DNA of 64,000 nucleotides from Armigeres subalbatus (lineage: Eukaryota > Arthropoda > Insecta > Diptera > Culicidae), in assembly GCF_024139115.2 (NCBI RefSeq), contig NC_085140.1, positions 48,907,995 to 48,971,994 of the forward strand. The letters run 5' to 3'. Positions 55,742 to 64,000 of the stretch are shown piece after piece. The notes under the pieces are model-generated. The model had not been told where the DNA came from. It searched no databases and worked only from the letters and a program-made list of their open reading frames with translations. A program made the position numbers and the translations under genes. Numbering within the stretch: the first letter of the stretch is position 1; every line of letters begins with the position of its first letter.

Positions 55742-55949
55742 GGATGATCGGTTGTTCGAAATTGGATGGGTGCAGTGTAAAGGAAGGAAAGTTTGGAAAA
55801 CGAAATTGAATAAAAGAAAAGTTGTAAATCATAACTCATTAATAATTTTTCAATTCCTAAAAATTTCAAGAAAATCCGATTACATTTTTTATATACACCT
55901 TTTATACACCCATGCAACGTGGTGGATTTCAAGCCAAATGTACAGGAAG

Positions 55950-57890
55950 ATGCTCTAGAAACGACAGTCTGGAAATATACTTGCAGATGAAAGCAGAATC
56001 GCGGTGTTGTAAAATGTGTCAAGTGTTCAAAAGTATTTAAATGCGAAGACTCAAGCACTTCCGGCATAAAAAAAAAACATCTGAAAGCAGTACAGCATTC
56101 TCATGATGAATCCGATAATCAAGTCGCATCGTTATCATCAAACCCCAAAAAAAATCGTCACACCACTTGTGCAGTTCAAGGTCGTCCCCATTTGATACTT
56201 CTCTGACTAGGATAGCTGCCACAGACAACATTTCGTTCAGCACTACCTGCAACTCCGAGTATATTCGGCTAGAACTACTGGCACGAGAATACTGTGATAT
56301 TCCAAAGTCACTTGAGGGTATAAGCCTCCGCGTTCGGGCTCATCACGTTTTTATGGTTGGGCTGTACCGCAAACAAGTTTGGGGAGACGAAGAAATAGGA
56401 CGTTCAATCAATGGACCTCCACAAGGAATCGACGCTACATGAATGTGAATGACCATGTCCATCAGCGCACCTGGAATTTGGGATTCACGCGTATCGTTGG
56501 ATCGATGAACTCCGAGAAATGCGTTAAACTGTTGGAAGAAGTACTGTCCGAATATGGTTTGTCCCTCTCCAAAGACGTAGTTGGTAGTTGCAGCCACAAC
56601 AGACGGTGCGTATATGATGAAAAAAATCGGTAAATTGATTTCCGCGGACCATCATGTTTTTTTTCCATTCTTGCGCATGGAATACATTTGGCTGTAACGA
56701 GCGTGCAAATGACGTGTGTGAGCTAAACCAATAAGGTTTGTATCATTCACTTACATTTACATCTCAGCGTTCTAATGTTTTCTCATATTCCAGATTCCAA
56801 TGAGTCTGATTCTGCAACATATGCATCCGATGATAATAGTGACTGCGAGTCGTTCAAACTCCAGGAAGCAAGCGAAGAAACGCCCCTGGAGTACTGGCCT
56901 ATCATTAAAAAAAGTTCGAGATATTGTGAACATTTTCCACAAGTCACCAGTAAAGAACGATGACATACTTCAAAAATACGTCAAGCAGGAGCTTGGCCAT
57001 GAGAAGTCTTTGATTACGAATGCAAATACAAGATAGAACAGTTTACTGGAATTGCTGGATAGGTTTTACGAGATCAGGAACGCGGTACAAAAGGCGATGA
57101 TCGATCTAAAAGGAATCCCGACTAGGTCAGTCGGGATGACAAAAGTGAATATCAATGAAGAAGAAATGGATTTGGTCAGAAAGATCATTGGGCCCGTGAG
57201 AGCTCCTGTGCAATGTTTGTGCAGAAAAGATTGCACCTTGTACGAAGCAGATGTGGCTTTACAGTTTATGCTCGAGCCTTTCTCATCCCCAGGTACGCGT
57301 ATTGCTGATAAGCTTTTCGGAGCACTTGAAGAGTGCATCGCTTAAAGGTTTTCCAAGCGGTCGTCAATCCAAAAAGACTTTGGAATATTCTTCAAGACGC
57401 CGAGGACAACTTTGATCAACCAGGCTGCCAACATTCTGAAGCGAGTGAATGGCTCCGAACCAGATCATATGGTGCTCATCGCAACGTGCAGATGAGAAAG
57501 CAGACGATGAGTTTGAGACTCTGACGATGAAGCAGAAGCTGGAAATGAGATTGCTACAGTCCAAGATGAACGAGAATGTTTTCGCAGCAAATACTATTAA
57601 CACCCGGATTCACGAAAACTTTACGACAAGAGATTGCGAATTGCGAGTTGGAAAAGTTGAAAGGCAAATATTTGACAATGTTGTACAGTTTCCTCACAAT
57701 TGTTCGCCCCACATCGGTGGACTCAGAAAAAGCATTCTCTGTGTCTGGGAACTTTTCCACCAAAATTCGATCCCGTATGGGAGATGAATATACTCTGTGT
57801 TTTAGAGTCGTATTTTAAGGATCAAGACAAATGCTAAGCAACTACAACCAAGAATAAAGGTTTTGATATTATCGTTTCACACACATTCTG
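55950..57890 (+). pseudogene. hAT-superfamily transposase pseudogene
   Basis: The N-terminal BED-type zinc finger reads KCVKCSKVFKCEDS followed by HLKAVQH (56,010-56,100). The DDE core region has VHQRTWNLGFTRIVGSMNSE (56,455) and SLSKDVVGSC, then KVRDIVNIFHKSPVKNDD (56,910), LLDRFYEIRNAVQKAMIDL (57,050) and the hAT dimerisation end IVRPTSVDSEKAFSV (57,690). Stops and frameshifts occur, including an extra A in the A-run at 56,906-56,912. A possible intron (GTGAGC at 56,727 to TTCCAG near 56,794) would explain one frame break. Terminal inverted repeats were not identified. Confidence 0.75.
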
Positions 57891-58483
57891 AGTTTTATTT
57901 ATTTTTTATCTCAAGGTTTTTTTTCAGTACCGGTATTTTTCAGAAACTACCGGTACTGAAAGATTCAGTACCGTAGTACCGGTACTCGCCAAAATAGGTC
58001 GATACTCAAACGTTCATGGCAACAAGAAGCGATTGAGACTGGATACGTTATGAATTTGTGAAAGAATTCGAAATATACGAAAATAAAGATTAAATAAAAG
58101 ATTGGGGCAGGATTAAGTCCAGAAGGAGAAGGCTGATCGAGGAAGAGCTGTATCCCATCAAGTAAGTATTAAGTAAATATCGCAACCTGATATTTTTGAT
58201 TTCGATTTATAGTATGCTGAAAACTCCAATCAACAGGGAAAACGTAATTGTTTTGGGACACTTTTACGTCGTATTTACAAGCGTTAGATTGGCGACATTA
58301 TAGCGGTAGCGTACAGCTAAGTAAGTTAATAAGATGTGGATGGTGGATCAATCGTCGAACTCATGTGAATTGGATCATCCACCAGAAAAAAAATTATAGA
58401 TTTTTGAACGACTATTATTTTTCAGTCGAGAATCGAGTTGTCAAGAGTACAGTACATGACAATTATTTTTTTTTAATTACAAT
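57891..58483. other. Unassigned; ACCGGT-rich palindromic tract
   Basis: Between 57,928 and 57,990 the words AGTACCGGTA/TACCGGTACT recur on both strands. This could be a hAT end region but is not proven. The remainder is AT-rich and featureless. Confidence 0.35.
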
Positions 58484-58485
58484 TA

Positions 58486-58805
58486 GGGTGGGGGTACCAA
58501 TCGTAGCCATAGTTAAGAACAATTATTTTAAAAATAAATAAATAAAAGGCCTGTGGGTGTGGTTGATATGTCAAACGGAAGGTTTCCCTTCCTGCTCCTT
58601 AGAACAAACCGCAAAAAAGCGCATTAAAATTCGTGATAGTCCCCTAAATTGCGTAATCCATAATAGGAGCGCATGTACCAGTTGTGGCCCTATTCTTAAT
58701 TTTGGTTCCTATCATGGCAAATCCCATTGTTTTCTTATGGGATTGGCCATAATGGGACCACTAGTGCAACAACTGGTACTACAGCCCCGACTGGTACACC
58801 TACCC
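58486..58805. mobile_element. TA-flanked MITE, GGGTGGGGGTACC ends
   Basis: TA at 58,484-58,485 and 58,806-58,807. The left end GGGTGGGGGTACCAATCG pairs with the right end CGACTGGTACACCTACCC. The interior is noncoding, despite an 83-aa frame. 320 bp. One end of the family recurs at 43,210-43,260. Confidence 0.7.
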
Positions 58806-58807
58806 TA

Positions 58808-60935
58808 ATTGAACTTGTTAAAAAAACGTTTTAATTTTGTGACATTTCTTTTGAATTTTCTTGTTTGTCCTATAATTTACATTATTGACCACCAAAATCC
58901 TATGATAGGAAAAATATTTTATTTTATATTTTTCAGTTCAATCAAAGGTAATTGCCTATTTCCGGGGATTAATCCCACCCGACTTGGACGTTAATTTTTT
59001 CCAAATCAATATCTTCCACATAACGTACATATTCACATATGAGTTTTCATTATATTTTTCATTTATTTTATTTTCGGCAATGGAAATCCCAGTCTACGGT
59101 ACCATGTATCTATCCTACCTAATGAAATTAATTGTTAGGTGTCCAAATGTGTGAACAAAACGTCTGTTTGAAGAGAACACTTACAATTTTCTATGGGTGA
59201 CGCGACGCGACTCCTAAGGTTGATGCATTTCCAACCATTCTTTTTCTACTAAGTGAGTTGAACAATTGCAGCACCCCTTTCGAGAAACCATTTGCGGCAT
59301 TATTCAATTGCTGCGAAATCGTTTGCGCATCCAATCAACGCGAGGCAATCCAGAGCATGTGTAGCAATTAGGCGGCAACAATCATAATCGTTTGATGCAT
59401 TTCACCCACTCCAAATCTGCGTGAAAATGCACAATCGTTCTACTAAGCCGATATTAGCGGTGATTATCATCGTCATAAACATCACACCCATCATGGGACA
59501 AATGTGAGGCGGGCAAAAAAGTTTCGTTGCAAAATGCAGTTGCGAGCGCATTCCTATTCTGTTCCCATTGTGCTGCACTGATAGCGACCGAGATATTCAT
59601 CGTCTCCACAATCTGTTGGCGTCGCGTCGTCGTGTGCCAGTTTCCCTAATTTCTCAAAACAACCCCCTCGAGCGTGGTAGGCACCTGTCTCTAATCAGTG
59701 GATATTTACAAACATCCAAGGCAGCAACGCGCGGTCGCTTTGCTTATGGACGGTTTTGCTTGTATTTCAGTGCGCACATAGGTTTTACCTGTGCCTACCA
59801 TTACATAATTTGGGATCGTTTTACTACACTAATTATTTGTACGATGGTCGCGACTCCCGCGTATGACGTGCTCATAACGATTGTTTTAACAACTCAAACA
59901 TGAAACGAAAACACGGTGGTCTTCGGTGGCTATGTGGGAAAGAAAGTGCTGTGCGCCCTTTTGACTGTGCCCTGTGCTGTATTCCATGCCAAGGTACGCA
60001 GCAGTAGGTAAAGTTGCTTCACGTTGAGGCTGGCGTTTGTCGTCACCACCGGTAGGAAAAATAAACAGCGAAGAAAAGCGTGATGAACAATAATAGTGTA
60101 AAGTTGGATTTCCATAAAAATGAGCAGATTCTTATTTGCGAAATGTATAATTCCAAAATTACAATTTTTTTGACACATCATTTTCACTTAAAAATCCGTG
60201 AAAATTTGTTTGTCACAAAACCATGTCATGATGCTGTACTGCCGTGAATCGCATATGTGTCCTATCTTTGCTGGGTTTCCTATTCATATGGGACCAATAT
60301 GCGATTCACGGCAGTGTAACCAGTGATAGCACTATAATAATGTAATAAAGTTACTTTTAATAAGTAAGTTTCATTCCCACTGTGTCCATCACAGTTTTCA
60401 TGTAATAAAGATTAGGAGAGGGTCTAAAACTAAACAGCTAGTACCGGCCTCAGTAGAATGAGACGAATAGTCGTCATAAACTGGCCGCTGAGATGTTTTA
60501 TTGCTCAAATTTGCACCCCGAAATAAAGACTCCTTCACAAGATTGGGGTTAAGGGGTAGATTGTTGTGGAATGTAATTGTTGCCTATGTTAAAACTATGC
60601 CATCATTTAAGCCTAGAAATGAAAGACGTAAGTAATTGAAATGAGTTTAATCCAATTGCAATGGACTAGACTGAATAAACAAGAGTCTTGAAGGAACGTC
60701 GTGGTCTCACCCAAGCTAATACGATTTGAATGTGTTCTGATAACTGGATCACTTGTACAAAATTTTATTCTGCCTGACTCTCTTGAAATAACTAAATTGG
60801 TTTTGAGGAATCGCGTAGAAACCTGTTTGATATTTTTGAAATCATTGATTTTTGATGTTACACCATTTTTGCGGACGACATCCCACAGTGGTGGATATCG
60901 TACTTTCAGCGCATTTGAACAGGCTATACATTTAA
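58808..60935. other. Unassigned intergenic sequence
   Basis: 59.2-60.0 kb has a mixed, less repetitive composition but frames up to 111 aa show no family. The short hairpin at 60,238-60,315 is listed separately. Confidence 0.4.
60238..60315. mobile_element. Very short hairpin MITE
   Basis: ACTGCCGTGAATCGCATAT and ATATGCGATTCACGGCAGT are perfect 19-bp inverted ends enclosing about 40 bp (TGTGTCC and GGGACCA also pair). Nearby TA on both sides. Confidence 0.75.
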
Positions 60936-61058
60936 GGTTGTCGAAAAATTTAACTACCTTACATCCGTGCTAACGGATGATAATTATGTTAGTCGTGAAA
61001 TACGAAGTCTTATCATCTGTGGAAGTCAAGCCTACTAGACTCCAGAAGAAACTGATGT
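60936..61058 (+). pseudogene. RTE-clade RT fragment
   Basis: GTTAGTCGTGAAATACGAAG and ATCATCTGTGGAAGTC are shared with the full RTE copy at 15,783-15,823. Flanking words align in order, from the equivalent of 15,730 to 15,853. Translation gives YVSREIRSLIICGSQAY. A stop follows. Confidence 0.75.
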
Positions 61059-61085
61059 AAAAAATAATCTCAACCGCTCCAAATG

Positions 61086-61190
61086 ACTCATACAAAAATT
61101 TTAGAGGTTTAAAACAAAAAGTGTGACGAAGGGGGGAGCGGGGCTTGAAAATCGTTAATTTTTGCGTGACGTACTTTATGGATCTTCCCA
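61086..61190. mobile_element. Solo right end of the AAAGTACGTCACGC transposon
   Basis: GACTCATACAAAAATTTTAG, AAAGTGTGACGAAGGGG and TTTGCGTGACGTACTTTATG parallel 19,272-19,375. The terminal CCCCTA has become CCCATA. Confidence 0.7.
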
Positions 61191-61893
61191 TACAGTCACT
61201 TTTTAAGGATTTCTATTCAGCACGCGAACAAGTGGTACCAAAAGCTTCGACTTTTTTTGGGTGGTGATTTGTTTTAGATTTCTGTTATTTTAATTTCAAA
61301 GCCTACACACTATTTTTTTTACCGGGATCTCAGCAATTTGTTCAACTTTTACCGAGATTCGCACAGCCGAGCCCCAGCAAACATGTTTTTCGCTGAGAAA
61401 TCTGTCAAAGTTGCTGAAAATCAGCAAATTATTTGCCGAAACCCAGCTAACAAACCTCGTTTTTGACGGAATATCAGTTTTTATTTTGCTGGGCACACGG
61501 CTGTGTGCAAAGCTATATAATCGAAAAAGCCGCGTTTCACATAGCCTGCTTCATCTGTTACTACAGTGGTGCTTTTCGAAAAACAGTTTTGACTTGAAAA
61601 GGGTTAAATTAAAATTGCAAAAGCAAAAACGGTTAAAAAAAATCCGCAGAAAAAAATAAAAAATCCGTTTCGCTCCGTCAAATTCCGAAATTTATAAGAT
61701 CCTGATTCTGTATCATTTCGAAGTGACGGAAATAACCTATATTTCTTTTCATTTGGTTTCGAATCAATATGAACATTTCAAATTTTGTTTCGTTTCGTTT
61801 CATCAGGAAAATACCCTTATGTTCAGTAAAAAGTAGAAGGTTTTATCCGAGACACGACCGCCAATTGGACGTAGGATTACGTAAAGTGTAAAT
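61191..61893. other. Unassigned AT-rich sequence
   Basis: Includes GCACACGGCTGTGTGC (a 16-bp palindrome near 61,492) and an AGCAAA/TTTGCT-rich stretch at 61,320-61,490 that looks repeat-derived. No gene. Confidence 0.4.
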
Positions 61894-62057
61894 GAGGGGA
61901 AAGACGGCTTTGGCAGGTTTTGTTCTATTATTGGCAGGGGGTTTTTTGTCGACCAAATTTTATGAAATTTGGCCACAATGTTCATTGATATACAAAGAAT
62001 GTTTAGGCCAAATTTGAGCATAGTCAGACATCAAAAAAACCCCTGCCAATAATAGAA
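61894..62057. mobile_element. MITE, GGCTTTGGCA family (copy 2), truncated
   Basis: GAGGGGAAAGACGGCTTTGG, TTTTATGAAATTTGGCCACA and GAGCATAGTCAGACATC match 24,565-24,753 along most of its length. The right terminal roughly 30 bp are lost after CAATAATAGAA. Confidence 0.75.
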
Positions 62058-62599
62058 ATTCTCAATATGTTATCGTTGCGATTGAACTTTACTCATGAGG
62101 TGTTCCATGTGGATTATCTGTATGAATTCTTTAGATAATAAAATTGTGTGTTTTCCGGCTACACTTGACCTTCTCGTGTGTAAAATGAACCGATTTGTGT
62201 TCAATAAAGCACCAGTACAATCACAAGCAGCATCAAAACCGAAATCAGAATCAAGAGAAAATTTCACTTTATTGCTTCTGACGCCAACGTCAGGCACTCG
62301 ATGAATTGCCTTTGAAACGCGATAGACACCGTCCAAGCAAATATTTTTTTTTTTGCGGCGCCTCGCTCCGATGAGCGTTTGCGCTGCTGCCGACGCCGAG
62401 GGATTATGATTTGCACTTTGAAGAAATGCCTTGGTACCGGCTTCTGAAGGCTTCGGTCTCTATTGCAATCGGAAACTGGCAAGCCGAGGCCTAGTCCGAT
62501 CGGATGAACCGAAACGAAGGACCGAAGGGCCGAAACGAAGAACTGAACAACCAAACAACCTAACATCATGGTGCCGAAGGCGGCGGTGGAGGAGCGGCA
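62058..62599. other. Unassigned sequence with GAACCGAA-type short repeats
   Basis: 62,500-62,560 repeats CCGAAACGAAG-like words and 62,575-62,620 is GGC-rich. Frames on both strands overlap and are not called. Confidence 0.4.
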
Positions 62600-63050
62600 A
62601 AGGCGGCAGCGGCGCCACACACGCTCCGATGTGTTGTACAACTTTGGCTCCGCCCCCAGGAAATTTGGTTGAGTCGGAGTAAAGTCGGATCGTCTGTGGG
62701 CAAGAAGTACGACTGTCGGACGGACGGTTCAAAGTTGCAAAGTTGGTCGGATGAAATCAAAACAGTTTGGGGTCCCATACACGCTCCGACATGCTGTACA
62801 ACTTTGACTCCTCCCCCAGGAAATTTGGTTCGGTCGGAGTAAAGTCGGCTCGTCTGTGGGCAAGCTGTACAACTTGCCCACAGACGAGCCGACTTTGCTC
62901 CGACCGAACCCAATTTCCTGGGGGCGGAGTCAAAGTTGTACAACATGTCGGAGCGTGTATGGGGCCCCTTTGATGTTGCTCCGACTTGTGGTGGGTGGAG
63001 TCAAATGTTGTACAACCAAGTCGCATTGTGTGTGGTGTTGTTGTACAACA
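62600..63050. repeat. Direct and inverted copies of a 90-bp unit
   Basis: The unit ACACGCTCCGA...GTTGTACAACTTTG...CCCCCAGGAAATTTGGTT...GTCTGTGGGCAAG occurs forward at about 62,621-62,705 and 62,777-62,863. It occurs inverted at about 62,870-62,960, with a partial copy to 63,050. Copies two and three form a near-perfect hairpin about CAAGCTGTACAACTTG. Overlapping frames on both strands are by-products. Confidence 0.8.
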
Positions 63051-63099
63051 CTGTTGCTTTCAATTCTTCTGGTGGAATACCCAAGAGTAGAAAGTGATG

Positions 63100-63840
63100 G
63101 GAATGCTCCTATAACGCCAAAAGATATTCCCTCAAGAATTTCAGTCAGAGATTTTATGAAAAACTTATGTGAACTTCATTTAAAAATACCTCCACTATCT
63201 GGAGATTTTTTCTGGGATTTTCGGCGGGAAATTATGTGATTGAGTAGGTAATGTTTGTTGAATTGGAGGAGTAATTTAAAAAAAAGTTTTAGGGGATTTT
63301 CTGAAGGAGCTCCAGAGAGAACTTTTATTGAACTTCTCAGAGGCATTGATTGCGGAATTACTGATAGAGTTTCCGAGGGAGCATATCCCTAAAAATCCGG
63401 GGAAGTTTTCGGAAGAATTCACGCTTGAAATTTTGAAGAAACTTTTAGTGGAATTCATTGACAGATTCTCAGAAAAATTTCTAAAGAAATTTTGAACGAT
63501 TTCCTATGTACAATCCACAGATTGAAAAAGAAAAAAAAATGTTCGAAAACATTTCAAGAAAAATACATTGAGGACTTTCAAAAGCAACTCAAGGAGGACT
63601 TTCCGGAAAAAAATCCAAAAGGAATACATGGACGAACTCCTAGCGGAACTTCCGGAGCAATCCATTGAGGAACTTCCGAAGGAATTCCTTGAGGAAATTC
63701 TGGAGGAATTCCTGAAGGAACATCCAGAGGAATTCCATGAAGCACTTTTTGTGGAATTCCTGGAGGAACTTCCGGAGAAATTCCTGCAGGAGCTTCAGGA
63801 GTAATTCCTGTAGGAACTTCCGGGGGAACTTCCGTAGAAA
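63100..63840. repeat. GGAATTCC-type array
   Basis: Degenerate GAGGAACTTCCGGAGGAATTCC units, most regular at 63,590-63,840. The 78-aa Glu/Leu-rich frame is repeat-derived. Confidence 0.75.
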
Positions 63841-63910
63841 TTATTCTTATTATTATATTAACTTTATTTTTATTATTATATTAACTTCTTATTATTATAT
63901 TAACTTCCGT
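63841..63910. repeat. TATTATTATATTAACTT tandem repeat
   Basis: Three or so copies of TTATTATTATATTAACTT directly after the GGAATTCC array. Beyond 63,911 nothing is recognised. Confidence 0.75.
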
Positions 63911-64000
63911 AGAATTATTGGCAGTGGCTGATTTTCTACTCGCCGCTGTCGCATCCAGGCGCAATAGTATATGCGCAAAATAGCCAGCATGCCCAAGTAA

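Noticed and set aside
62431..63239. Overlapping 83-127-aa frames
   Set aside because: Derived from direct and inverted copies of a 90-bp repeat; the same peptide words appear on both strands.
1..64000. Endogenous viral element
   Set aside because: All longer frames were read for viral-type replicase, capsid or nucleoprotein signatures; every recognisable protein belongs to non-LTR retrotransposons or a hAT transposase.

Overview
The window looks like gene-poor, repeat-dense nuclear DNA of an insect, most likely a culicine mosquito (Aedes-type). This is inferred from AT-rich DNA, several clades of non-LTR retrotransposon (RTE, R1, LOA, Jockey), a tRNA-related SINE of the Feilai kind with a GAAGAAG tail, very many short inverted-repeat elements flanked by TA, and arthropod-type tRNA genes. 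No database search was possible, so species and family names rest on recognition. I find no convincing host protein-coding gene and no recognisable viral insertion.

Layout. 0-9 kb: a GGAATTCC-type array, several TA-flanked MITEs, a GC-richer stretch that could hold a promoter/first exon (about 2.9-3.9 kb), a Jockey remnant, and a block of GCCGAA repeats around a nested transposon pair. 9-13 kb: a second GGAATTCC array, MITEs and a second GCCGAA block. 12.9-16.4 kb: the best element, a full-length RTE-clade retrotransposon with an 11-bp target-site duplication, broken by one stop and one frameshift. 17-19.4 kb: a GCCGAA tandem array, a palindromic GTGAG/CTCAC satellite, an inverted GCCGAA array and a 1.1-kb TA-flanked transposon. 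20.7-25.1 kb: a 0.7-kb TA-flanked element, a non-repetitive island with a perfect splice-donor sequence, and four MITEs packed into 1.1 kb. 25.4-30.4 kb: a decayed R1-clade element cut up by at least four MITE-like insertions, followed by a LOA RNase H remnant. 31-37 kb: hairpin elements and three intact tRNA genes (Glu-CTC twice, Lys-CTT). 37.4-39.6 kb: a decayed Jockey-clade element. 42.2 kb: tRNA-Arg-TCT. 44.0 kb: a tRNA-Glu copy lacking its T arm. 44.8-46.9 and 50.3-52.8 kb: long GGAATTCC arrays. Between them is a 2.4-kb unit with 16-bp perfect terminal inverted repeats holding a SINE. 52.8-55.5 kb: a 5'-truncated LOA-clade element with RT and RNase H. 55.9-57.9 kb: a hAT transposase pseudogene. 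58-64 kb: MITEs, an RTE fragment, nested inverted copies of a 90-bp unit and a last GGAATTCC array.

The functional genes I can support are the four intact tRNA genes. Everything else that encodes protein is transposon-derived and broken. Four frame-breaking lesions in the two best-preserved retrotransposons are single-base deletions within short homopolymers, so residual sequencing error must be excluded before calling those copies dead.
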